DNA of 64,000 nucleotides from contig JAGCWA010000049.1 of assembly GCA_017962085.1 (NCBI GenBank), forward strand, positions 44,679-108,678, written 5' to 3'. Source of the DNA: Paludibacteraceae bacterium (lineage in GTDB: Bacteria; Bacteroidota; Bacteroidia; Bacteroidales; Paludibacteraceae). Position 1 is the stretch's first letter. Every line of letters starts with the position of its first letter. Shown here piece by piece: positions 1 to 8,097 of the stretch. The notes under the pieces are model-generated. The model was not told the DNA's origin, searched no databases, and worked only from the letters and a program-made list of their open reading frames with translations. A program made the position numbers and the translations under genes.

Positions 1-842
1 TGCTCCACACGGACACCCATGGCGAACCCTTTGCACTCCATGAGGATGCCCTCTTGGTGGAGTAGGGTATAGATGTCACGTGACGAATGGCCGGTGGCTA
101 GGATGATGTTATCTGCGAAGAAACGCTCTCCATCTGCTGTCTCCACACCTTCCACATGGTCGTCCTTCGTCAGGATTTTGGTCATTTTCTTTTCGAAATG
201 GATTTCTCCGCCATGGTGGAGGATGGTGTCCCGCATGTTCTTGATGACGACCGGCAGACGGTCCGTCCCGATGTGCGGATGCGCTTCGTAGAGTATCTCG
301 TCCTGCGCTCCATGCTGATGGAAGGTGAGCAGGATGCGGCTGCAATCCCCCTTCTTCTTGGAGCGAGTGAAGAGCTTGCCGTCGGAGAAGGTACCGGCAC
401 CGCCCTCCCCGAAACAGTAGTTGGATTCTAGGTTCAGTCCGTTGTTGCGGTTGAGCTGGGCAATGTCTTTCTTACGTTCGCTCACCTCCTTGCCTCGTTC
501 GATGATGATAGGCTTGAGACCCAATTCGATGAGCCGGAGGGCTGCGAAAAGGCCTGCTGGACCCGCACCGATGATGAGCACGGGCTCACCCTTCGATACG
601 TCCTGGTAATGGAACGGGTAGGTGATGGGCTCCGGTTGTGTCCCTTGAGTATATACATTCACGCAGAGGTTGATTTTCACTTGCGTGCGGGAACGTGCGT
701 CGATCGATTTACGGACAATCCGCACGGTTGTCACTTGGCTGGGAGCGACATGGATCTTCTGAGCGACCTGCTCCTTCAGCCGGGCCTCGTCTCCTGCCTG
801 TTCGGGCAGTACGGTGAGTTGTATGTTGGGTAAAAAAGCCAT
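1..842 (-). CDS. FAD-dependent dehydrogenase (COG2509-like), C-terminus cut off by window edge
   Basis: Reading the reverse strand from the ATG at 842 gives an open frame that runs off base 1, so about 280 N-terminal residues are visible. A short leading domain is followed by a classic Rossmann dinucleotide-binding motif (VLIIGAGPAGLFAALRL, near residue 90) and a following IIIERGKE segment that would hold the FAD ribose. Further on are GEGGAGTFSDGKL and ILATGHSSRD, which are typical of the large flavoprotein family called FAD-dependent dehydrogenase or NAD(P)/FAD-dependent oxidoreductase. The substrate is unknown. It lies 15 bp upstream of the response regulator gene on the same strand and is probably unrelated to the polysaccharide genes. 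Family assignment is firm; function is not. Confidence 0.85.
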   Translation of the reverse strand, partial: MAFLPNIQLTVLPEQAGDEARLKEQVAQKIHVAPSQVTTVRIVRKSIDARSRTQVKINLCVNVYTQGTQPEPITYPFHYQDVSKGEPVLIIGAGPAGLFAALRLIELGLKPIIIERGKEVSERKKDIAQLNRNNGLNLESNYCFGEGGAGTFSDGKLFTRSKKKGDCSRILLTFHQHGAQDEILYEAHPHIGTDRLPVVIKNMRDTILHHGGEIHFEKKMTKILTKDDHVEGVETADGERFFADNIILATGHSSRDIYTLLHQEGILMECKGFAMGVRVE

Positions 843-857
843 TGCGATTCTTCCTGT

Positions 858-1592
858 TTAGTTGGCTAACATCCTTTTGTCGATGAACTCCTGGAATACG
901 TTTTTGTAGGAATCGGAGACAGGGATGTAGGTCTTCCCGAAGATGATTCTGTTGCGCTCCACTTCCTTGATTTTGCTAGCGTTCACGATGTAGGAGCGAT
1001 GGACACGGAGGAACTGGCTGGCTGGAAGAGTGGACTCCAACGATTTCATGCTCATCAGCGAGAGGATAGGGTATTGCTGGTCTTCCAGGAATATCTTCAC
1101 GTAATCCTTCATGCCCTCAATGTAGAGAATCTTGTCGAACTGCACCTGCACGAGTTTGTAATCCGTCTTCACAAAGATGGACCTTTCTGTCTCAGGTTGT
1201 TCCGTGGCGGCTGGTTTATTCGCGTTAGCGGCCATTTCGAACCAACTCAACGCCTTGTTGGCGGCTTGCAGGAAGTCGTCGTAGCTGATGGGTTTCAACA
1301 GATAGTCCAAGGCATTCACCTTGAATCCGTCCAAGGCATATTGCTGGAAAGCGGTGGTGAAAATCACCTTTGTCTTGTCACCGATGAGCTTCGAGAACTC
1401 CAAACCGTTCATCTCCGGCATTTGGATGTCGAGGAACATCAGGTCAGGCGTTTTCTCCGCAAAGGCTTTCGCGGCTTCCACCGCGCTCGAGTAGCTCCCT
1501 ATCAGGTTCAGGAAAGGGGTTTTCTTCACGTAAGATTCGATGAGTCCCAAAGCCAATGGCTCGTCGTCTACTACGATACAATTGAGTGTCAT
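858..1592 (-). CDS. LytTR-family response regulator
   Basis: A 244-residue LytR/AlgR-type response regulator. The receiver domain covers about residues 1-120, with the acidic pair D9/D10, the phospho-acceptor D55 in FLDIQMP, a conserved Thr in FTTAF and the Lys of LLKP. The C-terminal part (about 140-240) is a LytTR DNA-binding domain with the typical FLRVHRSYIVN and IPVSDSY segments. The ATG overlaps the end of the upstream kinase gene by 4 bp (1589-1592), so the two are co-translated and form a two-component pair. Targets cannot be read from the sequence. Regulation of the neighbouring polysaccharide genes is possible, but nothing here shows it. Confidence 0.95.
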   Translation of the reverse strand: MTLNCIVVDDEPLALGLIESYVKKTPFLNLIGSYSSAVEAAKAFAEKTPDLMFLDIQMPEMNGLEFSKLIGDKTKVIFTTAFQQYALDGFKVNALDYLLKPISYDDFLQAANKALSWFEMAANANKPAATEQPETERSIFVKTDYKLVQVQFDKILYIEGMKDYVKIFLEDQQYPILSLMSMKSLESTLPASQFLRVHRSYIVNASKIKEVERNRIIFGKTYIPVSDSYKNVFQEFIDKRMLAN

Positions 1593-2788
1593 GCGTTCTC
1601 CTCCTTTTTCGTGTTAATGATTAATAATGAGTGATATACATCACCCTCCACACCATATTCGAAGACGTGCGAATTAGGGTAAATGAGTTCCAGTCTTCTT
1701 TTCGTGTTCTCCATGCCGATGCCCGAACCGCTCTTGTCATGCTCGGCGGATTTCGGGAAGTAGCTGTTCCGCAGCTCGCATCGTACGGTGTTCGCCTCGG
1801 TTTCCTTGATGGAGAATTCGATGAATGAGGACTGGTTGTTGGATATTCCATGCTTGAATGCGTTCTCTATCAATGAGATGAAGAGAAGCGGGGCAATCGG
1901 CATCGTCGGGTCGAGGGAGACATCCGTCGTGACATCCACCCGGACGGAACTGCTCAACCGGAGTCTCATCAGTTTGACGTAGTTATTGATGAAATCGATC
2001 TCCTTCTGGATCGGTACATATTGTTGTCCGTCATCGTAAAGGACGTAGCGCAACATCTTGCTGAGGTCCATGACCGCCTCCTGCGACTTCTCCGGACTGA
2101 TGGCGATCAGTGCGTAGATGTTATTCAGCGTGTTGAACAGAAAGTGTGGGTTGATTTGGCTCTTCAGGTTCTTCAGCTCCGCTTCCACCTTCTGTTTCTC
2201 CTCCTCCTGGCGTTTCTCCTCCGTCTGGAACCATCTTGATGTAGTCTTGATGGCGACCGCAATGCCAGCCATACAGATAAAAGAGAAGATATCAGTGATG
2301 ATGTGCCACCATCTGAACCGTTTACGATCCCTCTGAATGTTCTTGGATATGTCCGTTTGGGTGACAGGCACCTCCGCCTGCTCAATCACCGTGATGGTGG
2401 ATTCGCTCTGCTTTAAGACCTTGATTTCCTTCTCCAATTGCTCGATTTTCTCTTGTAGGCGGACGCTGCGAGGTTGTATGTCGGGCGTCAGATAATTTTG
2501 CCAACAGTAGTTTAATCCGCAGAGTAGGGCAATGAGCATTAGGTTGTGTGTGATATAACTCTTCAATCGGTTGACGAACAGGAATTTTTCTATCAGCCAA
2601 CAGTAGTTAACGTAAAAGATGATCATGAAGGAGAGCGGCGTGCAGACGTTCTTCCACCAATAGACGATCCACTGGGTATCGTCGCTCCTACTGAAAAAGA
2701 AGATAGGAATGATGAAAATTAGCAGCCATGCTACTACATGGATCGAAATGATGAATTCTTTTTTGTGTGGAAATATGGATTTACTCAT
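1589..2788 (-). CDS. LytS/YehU-type sensor histidine kinase
   Basis: A 399-residue membrane histidine kinase of the His_kinase/LytS class. Hydrophobic segments lie near residues 15-32, 48-67, 79-97 and 161-180. They are followed by a charged coiled coil and the signature QINPHFLFNTLNNIY, with the phospho-acceptor His at residue 215. The ATPase domain has the N-box LIENAFKHG (about 306-314) and a G-box GSGIGMEN. There is no large periplasmic sensor, so the signal is probably sensed in the membrane. It is the partner of the downstream LytTR regulator, overlapping it by 4 bp, and it overlaps the upstream hydrolase gene by 8 bp, which suggests one transcript. Confidence 0.95.
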   Translation of the reverse strand: MSKSIFPHKKEFIISIHVVAWLLIFIIPIFFFSRSDDTQWIVYWWKNVCTPLSFMIIFYVNYCWLIEKFLFVNRLKSYITHNLMLIALLCGLNYCWQNYLTPDIQPRSVRLQEKIEQLEKEIKVLKQSESTITVIEQAEVPVTQTDISKNIQRDRKRFRWWHIITDIFSFICMAGIAVAIKTTSRWFQTEEKRQEEEKQKVEAELKNLKSQINPHFLFNTLNNIYALIAISPEKSQEAVMDLSKMLRYVLYDDGQQYVPIQKEIDFINNYVKLMRLRLSSSVRVDVTTDVSLDPTMPIAPLLFISLIENAFKHGISNNQSSFIEFSIKETEANTVRCELRNSYFPKSAEHDKSGSGIGMENTKRRLELIYPNSHVFEYGVEGDVYHSLLIINTKKEENA

Positions 2789-3827
2789 GGTTGATAATAT
2801 CTAAGTCTAAAAAAATGGGTAAATGGTCGCTATATCCGTAGGCGTAGAAGGCACCCATGAAAGCCCGTTTGGGAGCCTTGCCTGTCTTGTCCTCCTTCAG
2901 CAGAAAATCCTCCTCGCAAATATGCACGTCGTAGGTGGATGTGTGGATGGTGTGCTTAGGGTCCAGCAGAGGACCTGAGACGATGAGTTGATCCAGCATG
3001 CCCCATTCTCCGCCGAATTTGTGGCTTCCGATGTCTCCTCTCTCCGCGAATTGTTCACAAAGGTTGTATAGTTTTGTGTCAGTGGGGGTGGCTGTTGGCT
3101 TTTCAGTTCCGAGAACCTCCTTGATGCTTGCGTTGTAGGGGTAGTCGTTGAAATCGCCCATGATGATGATATTGCATCTTGGTTGGGCGTTCTGTAGGCT
3201 GTCCGTCACTTTGCGGAGCGCTTTCGCGGCCGCGAAGCGTTTATGCTCCGACTCAAGTTCCCCGCCATATCGGGAAGGCCAATGGTTTACGAAAACGTGG
3301 AGCGTATCGCCATTGAACAGCACACCTGTGGCATGGAGAATGTCACGTGTCGGACGCTCCTCGATGGGTACAGGGATGAAATCCTCCCCGATGATGCGAA
3401 AACGGTCCGGCAAATAGGCGAGGGCGACATCCACGCCACGCTGGTCGGGAGAGTCCTTGTGGACGAACTGATAACCACACACCTTCAATTGCGTGCGTTG
3501 CGTCAAATCCGTCAGCACTTTTTTGTTCTCCACTTCGCAAAGTCCGATGATGACAGGCTTTGCCCATCCTCCCGCAGCGGTGATGGCTCTCGATATATTA
3601 TTCAGTTTGTTTTTATATTTCCCTTCCGTCCATTGGTATTCCCCTTCAGGCGTGAAGGCGTTGTCGTCCGTCATCGGGTCATCCTCACAGTCGAATAGGT
3701 TCTCGACGTTATAGCTGACGATGCGGATGGTTTCATGGTCTGCTTTCTCGGCGAGGCATGGGAGGACAACCACTATTTGAGAATAGAGGAAGAAGCGTAA
3801 AAACCTTGTCGACAACCATCCCTTCAT
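2781..3827 (-). CDS. Endonuclease/exonuclease/phosphatase-family protein
   Basis: A 348-residue member of the metal-dependent EEP fold (DNase I / inositol phosphatase superfamily). A hydrophobic N-terminus (about residues 9-26) suggests a signal peptide or membrane anchor. Catalytic signatures are in order: VSYNVENLFD (about 37-46), the metal-binding Glu in CEVEN, VNHWPSR, GDFND and the C-terminal SDHLPIFLDL. These are the usual Asn, Glu, His, Asp/Asn and Asp-His residues of the family. Bacteroidetes carry many such secreted EEP proteins with unknown substrates, and either a nuclease or a phosphodiesterase is possible. The 3' end overlaps the kinase start by 8 bp. Confidence 0.9.
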   Translation of the reverse strand: MKGWLSTRFLRFFLYSQIVVVLPCLAEKADHETIRIVSYNVENLFDCEDDPMTDDNAFTPEGEYQWTEGKYKNKLNNISRAITAAGGWAKPVIIGLCEVENKKVLTDLTQRTQLKVCGYQFVHKDSPDQRGVDVALAYLPDRFRIIGEDFIPVPIEERPTRDILHATGVLFNGDTLHVFVNHWPSRYGGELESEHKRFAAAKALRKVTDSLQNAQPRCNIIIMGDFNDYPYNASIKEVLGTEKPTATPTDTKLYNLCEQFAERGDIGSHKFGGEWGMLDQLIVSGPLLDPKHTIHTSTYDVHICEEDFLLKEDKTGKAPKRAFMGAFYAYGYSDHLPIFLDLDIINHE

Positions 3828-3838
3828 ATTGCTGTTGT

Positions 3839-5368
3839 TTATTGTTTTTCAGTATTTTGCTCCTCTTCTTCTGACTCCGTTTTCACGACAATCTGGTAGG
3901 CGCCCATGTCTGGGGCGGCGATCACATCCCTGACCACACCGTCCTTGTCTGTTTTGTAAGCTTCGTTGTGAAGTATCAATCCGAGGTCACCCTTTTCCTT
4001 GCATGGAGAATCCTCCCTCAGGTGGAAATCATACGTTTTGTTTTTATTGTCAATAAGTTGGAAGCACGGTTTCTCATTAAGAATCACGACATTGAAACGC
4101 ACCGTGTCCTTGGCGATTTCCTCTGGTTGGATATTCATGAAAATAAGGGAATGGTCAAATTTGTAATCCAGAGAATCGTCTTGGGAGTGAGGAATGAAAC
4201 GGATTTGATTTCTTGGCATGCCTACTAAAGATGTGTCACCAGCCACAATACAGTTGTTGAACACAGCCTTGAATGCTAATCCGATCTCCTGATTCTCTTC
4301 CGCATTGCTATCCCAATCAGATAGTGTGAGCGCGCAACTAGAGGAACCATGATTGGAGATGGTGCAATGGTCGAATTGGTGCTTTCCCCCCTGCAGGATG
4401 ACGCAACCTCTGTCTCCGTTCGTGAACACGGAATTATAGGCAAGCACGTTTGTGCAGTAGGCACCGAGGCAAGAGCCATACATGTTGTGTATTTGGCTAT
4501 TAGAGATAATCAGACTGTAATCGTCGCTATTAGCCATGGCGGAGTCGACCTCTATGCCGAAGGCGCTACCCTTGATGAAGGCATGATTGATTTTGTTGCC
4601 TGAACTTTTGGAGGATATATATATGCCTCCCCACAGGTTATTGGCATGGTCGTAAAGCAAATCCGCCTTTCTGTTGTAATAATCATTTTTGTTTCTGTCG
4701 GTGCGGAAGATGACCTCGTTGTCAGCGGATCCTTCGATGATGAGGGAGCCGTCCACATGTATGGTGCCCTTCTTCTTCATGTAGAGTGTCGTGCCCTCCA
4801 TGATGGTCAGTGTGACAGCGGAATCCACGACGATGGAGTCGTAAATGAGGAACGGTTTTTCGTTCGTCCAGGTGGTGTCGTGGCTGATGTGCAGACTCTC
4901 CTTGATGTGGCAAGCGTCCTGTCCATAGGCGGAGAGCACGATGTCTTGGCAGTTGCCGTTGTATAGGATTTTGATTTTATCCTCGATGAGGAGGGGAGCG
5001 TTGTCCCCGATTTCTTCCACGACGATCTGCACGAAGAAGTATAGGCTGTCACCTGATAGGATTTCAATGTTTGAGAAAGAGGTGCCTGATTTTCCGTTAA
5101 CGTTGATTTTAAAGTAGTTGTGTTGCGATTCCAGTATGATGGACTCTATTTTTATATCCTCCTTCGTCCTGTTATAGATTTTGAATTCGGCGGTCGGACT
5201 AATCGTTTGGGAAATCACTGTGTCAAACAGAAGGGAGTCCGGAATGGTGAGTTTGAAATCAGGGTCGTTTGTGAATTCGTCCTTGCAACCACTATTGGAG
5301 AAAAACGTGCAAAGTAGAAGCAACCCGATGAATACACTGTTTGAAAAATATAGAATTTTTTTTGCCAT
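3839..5368 (-). CDS. Putative surface lipoprotein with parallel beta-helix region
   Basis: A 509-residue protein with a lipoprotein signal: a hydrophobic stretch (residues 12-24) followed by SNSGC, making Cys28 the likely lipidated residue. Residues about 35-150 look like an all-beta, immunoglobulin-like stretch. From about 160 to 430 there are short repeated beta segments rich in Asn, Asp and Gly with phrases such as GTIHVDGSLIIEGSADNEVIF and HAFIKGSAFGIEVDSA, typical of right-handed parallel beta-helix proteins. The C-terminus is an acidic, Glu-rich tail. Likely an outer-membrane-attached protein; ligand or enzymatic activity is unknown. It is the first gene of the minus-strand group, diverging from the polysaccharide locus. 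Confidence 0.8.
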   Translation of the reverse strand: MAKKILYFSNSVFIGLLLLCTFFSNSGCKDEFTNDPDFKLTIPDSLLFDTVISQTISPTAEFKIYNRTKEDIKIESIILESQHNYFKINVNGKSGTSFSNIEILSGDSLYFFVQIVVEEIGDNAPLLIEDKIKILYNGNCQDIVLSAYGQDACHIKESLHISHDTTWTNEKPFLIYDSIVVDSAVTLTIMEGTTLYMKKKGTIHVDGSLIIEGSADNEVIFRTDRNKNDYYNRKADLLYDHANNLWGGIYISSKSSGNKINHAFIKGSAFGIEVDSAMANSDDYSLIISNSQIHNMYGSCLGAYCTNVLAYNSVFTNGDRGCVILQGGKHQFDHCTISNHGSSSCALTLSDWDSNAEENQEIGLAFKAVFNNCIVAGDTSLVGMPRNQIRFIPHSQDDSLDYKFDHSLIFMNIQPEEIAKDTVRFNVVILNEKPCFQLIDNKNKTYDFHLREDSPCKEKGDLGLILHNEAYKTDKDGVVRDVIAAPDMGAYQIVVKTESEEEEQNTEKQ

Positions 5369-5965
5369 CTGATGTAATATTCTTAGGCTTCAAAGGTAAT
5401 CATTAAAACGATATGAATGGATTGATTCTGTCAAAAAAGCGTTTTGAGGGTATTTATTTAGTCGGGTGAGGGGCAAAGTCGGTGGGGAAATGGGAAATTG
5501 TTGAAAATTTAATATTCTAAAAATCAATTTTTTATTTATTTGTCTATTGATATCTGATATTATTAAATTTATTTTTTCGATTATATTTGTTTTTATTGAA
5601 ATATTCACACTAAATTTGTAGTCGGTTATTAGATTGTGTATGTCTTTACAACAGTCTCAAGGTTACGGTTATTTTTAAGGGTGTGCGTTGTCGTGCACCG
5701 GCCGAGTTTCGGGATTTTTGCTTTCGGGTAAATATTAGCGAACAACCTTGGAATGCTCGCATTTCTATTTTTGCGAGGAGAGATTGGTATGTGCAATTTA
5801 TTTTGTTTATTGTAGTTTGAATCGGTTTGGACGGCGTAGTTCTTATGAATTTGATGTGGTCAATCCCCTTTTTGTTCGTATGAATTGTTGAATCCAAGCA
5901 GGATAAGGTTGTTTTAAAGTCGCTCGAACCAGGCGGCGAATGTATGATTATTTATTCTTTATCAA
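5369..5965. other. Divergent intergenic region with long untranslated leader
   Basis: This 597-bp gap separates the minus-strand lipoprotein gene from cluster 1. The half near the lipoprotein gene is very AT-rich. A promoter for cluster 1 lies at 5586-5618, leaving a leader of about 340 nt before the first gene. Inside the leader a six-pair inverted repeat (CTCGCA/TGCGAG, about 5756-5777) is visible without a T-run. I find no credible protein-coding gene and no remnant of an UpxY-type antiterminator gene. Confidence 0.6.
5586..5618 (+). promoter_or_regulatory. Predicted Bacteroidetes promoter for cluster 1
   Basis: TTTG at 5586-5589 and TAAATTTG at 5611-5618 are separated by 21 bp. This fits the Bacteroidetes primary sigma consensus (-33 TTTG, 19-21 bp spacer, -7 TAnnTTTG). 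Transcription would start near 5625, about 340 nt before the first cluster gene. Confidence 0.6.
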
Positions 5966-7123
5966 ATGTCTGATTTTTTTATAACAATGTCTGATACCGC
6001 TTTTTGGCGGTTCATGATGGTTTCGGCTCTAATTATTTCGAGTGTAGCTGCCGGTATTTTGATTCCGCAGATTCTTTTGATTGCCTTTAGGAAGAAACTT
6101 TTTGACGAGCCTGATGAGCGGAAAATCCATCACAGCACAGTGCCGAGGTTAGGGGGTATTGCGTTTGAGCCTGTCATTTTGTTCACCATGTTCATCCTAT
6201 TGGTTTTTGATGTCCATGCGCTTCGGTTCCAATTGATGACGGAGTTGGGTGAAAATGTCCTGTGTTTGTCCATTTGTGTTTGTTCGTTGATCCTCCTTTA
6301 TTTGGTGGGGATAGCGGACGATTTGATAGGTGTGAAATATAGTGCGAAATTTGTTGTGCAGATTGGGTGTGGTTTGTTGTTCCTTTTCGGAGGCTTGTAC
6401 ATCTCCGACATGCATGGACTCTTTTTCCTCAATGACAGATTGCCATGGTTCCTTTTTTGGCCACTGACGGTTCTTCTGGTGGTATTCATCATCAATGCGT
6501 TGAACCTGATCGATGGAATCGACGGATTGGCCTCCGGACTGAGTGGTGTGGCGCTGGGTTACTATGGTGTTGTCTTTTTCGAGATAGGGGAGTATGCTTT
6601 CGCTTTGATCGCCTTCTCCACGTTGGGAACAGTGATTCCGTTCTTTTACTACAACGTTTTCGGAAAAGCGGAAAAGCAGCAGAAGATATTCATGGGTGAT
6701 ACGGGTTCGTTGACCATCGGCCTTATCCTTTCTTTCCTGAGTTTTAGGATGGCGAATGTCTACATCGAGCCTTCCCACACTTGCTTGTCGAGGGTTCATC
6801 CGTTCTTTTTGGCGTTCGGACCGTTATTGGTGCCATGCATGGATGTGGTGAGGGTATTCATCCATCGTATCAGAATGGGTAACAGCCCGTTCTTGCCGGA
6901 CAAGAGCCATATCCACCATAAACTGCTGAGCCTAGGCATGTCGCAGCATAAGACCATGGTGGTGATTTTGTTGTTCTCTGCCTTTTTCATCGTTTCATGT
7001 CTGATCCTATCCAAAAGAATGGAACCTACGTTGTTGCTTTTGTGCTGCATAGCGCTCTACACGTTCTTGAATATTTGGTTGTCCAAAAGGATCGCGAAAA
7101 AAGAATCTTCGGAAAAGAAATGA
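5966..7123 (+). CDS. Undecaprenyl-phosphate sugar-1-phosphate transferase (WecA/MraY family), copy 1
   Basis: A 385-residue polytopic membrane enzyme of the MraY/WecA/TagO family, which transfers a sugar-1-phosphate (usually GlcNAc-1-P or similar) from a UDP-sugar to undecaprenyl phosphate to begin a repeat unit. About ten hydrophobic segments are visible. Family motifs are the Asp-rich GIADDLIGVKYSAKF, the NALNLIDGIDGLASG loop, MGDTGSLTIG, and the cytoplasmic HIHHKLLSLG motif near the C-terminus. The start at 5966 aligns with the start of the paralogue at 20188. First gene of cluster 1; wza and wzc follow in the same order as in cluster 2. The exact sugar cannot be deduced. Confidence 0.93.
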   Translation: MSDFFITMSDTAFWRFMMVSALIISSVAAGILIPQILLIAFRKKLFDEPDERKIHHSTVPRLGGIAFEPVILFTMFILLVFDVHALRFQLMTELGENVLCLSICVCSLILLYLVGIADDLIGVKYSAKFVVQIGCGLLFLFGGLYISDMHGLFFLNDRLPWFLFWPLTVLLVVFIINALNLIDGIDGLASGLSGVALGYYGVVFFEIGEYAFALIAFSTLGTVIPFFYYNVFGKAEKQQKIFMGDTGSLTIGLILSFLSFRMANVYIEPSHTCLSRVHPFFLAFGPLLVPCMDVVRVFIHRIRMGNSPFLPDKSHIHHKLLSLGMSQHKTMVVILLFSAFFIVSCLILSKRMEPTLLLLCCIALYTFLNIWLSKRIAKKESSEKK

Positions 7124-7219
7124 CGGTGTCTCTGCCTTTCTGTTTGGAATAGATTGTCATGCCCGTTGTTTTTGTGTTATAATACATTTATTGAACTTAC
7201 ATAAACTCTATCGATAAAG

Positions 7220-8053
7220 ATGAAAATCAAGTCTATTTTAATGACAGCCTTCGTTGGCGTGTTGTTGTGTTCATGTTCGTCTTACGAGAAAATTCCGTAT
7301 TTCCAAGATGCGGACCGTGTCAAAGGTATCAATATCTCAGCGGTACAGGAGATTACGCTTCGCCCGAAGGATAGGATTTCCATCGTGGTGAACTGTAAGG
7401 ATCCGCAGCTCTCCGCTTTGTTCAACCTCCCATATGTTACGCAGCGTGTGGTTGCCACAGGTGCCCGTAACACATTGTTTGGCGAGGAGACGGGGGCTGT
7501 TTCTGGATATACCGTGGATAGCGAGGGTAACATCGACTTCCCTACCATTGGTAAACTGAATGTGGCGGGCTTGACCCGTAGCGAATTGAGCACCCTGATT
7601 AAGGATGAAATCGAGTCGAGGAACCAGGCGAAAGATCCGGTTGTCACGGTAGACTTCCTCAATTTGAGTTTTACGGTTATGGGGGAGGTGGCCAACCCGG
7701 GCATTTATAGAATCTACAAGGATAACATTACTTTGATTGAGGCCATCAGTAGTGCAGGAGACTTGACCATACAAGGAAAACGAGACAATGTGCTTGTCAT
7801 GCGTATGGAAGAGGGTAAGCAGAAGTCTTACCGTGTCAATCTAACCTCTTTGCAGAATGTGGTTCAATCTCCTATCTTCTACTTGCAGCAAGACGACATC
7901 GTCTATGTGGAGCCAAATAAGATGAAGGTTAAACAATCCACCGTTAATGGAAACAACGTCAGATCCACCTCATTCTGGATCTCATTGTCTTCATTGGCCA
8001 CCACAGTTGTCGCCATTGTGTTGAACAACAATAAGAAGAAAAATAATGATTAA
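7220..8053 (+). CDS. Polysaccharide export lipoprotein (Wza family), copy 1
   Basis: A 277-residue outer-membrane export protein of the Wza/BexD type. The signal peptide ends in LLCSCSS, with Cys19 the likely lipidated residue. The Poly_export domain covers about residues 40-140 (LRPKDRISIVVNCKDPQ, GYTVDSEGNIDFPTIGKLNVAGLT), followed by an SLBB domain (about 150-230; GEVANPGIYRIYKDNITLIEAI). The last hydrophobic stretch (about 250-270) would be the outer-membrane segment. It is much closer to the copy at 21455 than to that at 40717. It probably acts with the Wzc encoded 44 bp downstream to form the export channel. Confidence 0.94.
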   Translation: MKIKSILMTAFVGVLLCSCSSYEKIPYFQDADRVKGINISAVQEITLRPKDRISIVVNCKDPQLSALFNLPYVTQRVVATGARNTLFGEETGAVSGYTVDSEGNIDFPTIGKLNVAGLTRSELSTLIKDEIESRNQAKDPVVTVDFLNLSFTVMGEVANPGIYRIYKDNITLIEAISSAGDLTIQGKRDNVLVMRMEEGKQKSYRVNLTSLQNVVQSPIFYLQQDDIVYVEPNKMKVKQSTVNGNNVRSTSFWISLSSLATTVVAIVLNNNKKKNND

Positions 8054-8097
8054 TAGTGTTTCGAATATAAATAGTAACAAAGAATAATAAAAATTTT

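Noticed and set aside
5646-5897. Minus-strand frame of 83 codons in the cluster 1 leader
   Set aside because: Composition and residues look random, no ribosome-binding context and no recognisable family.
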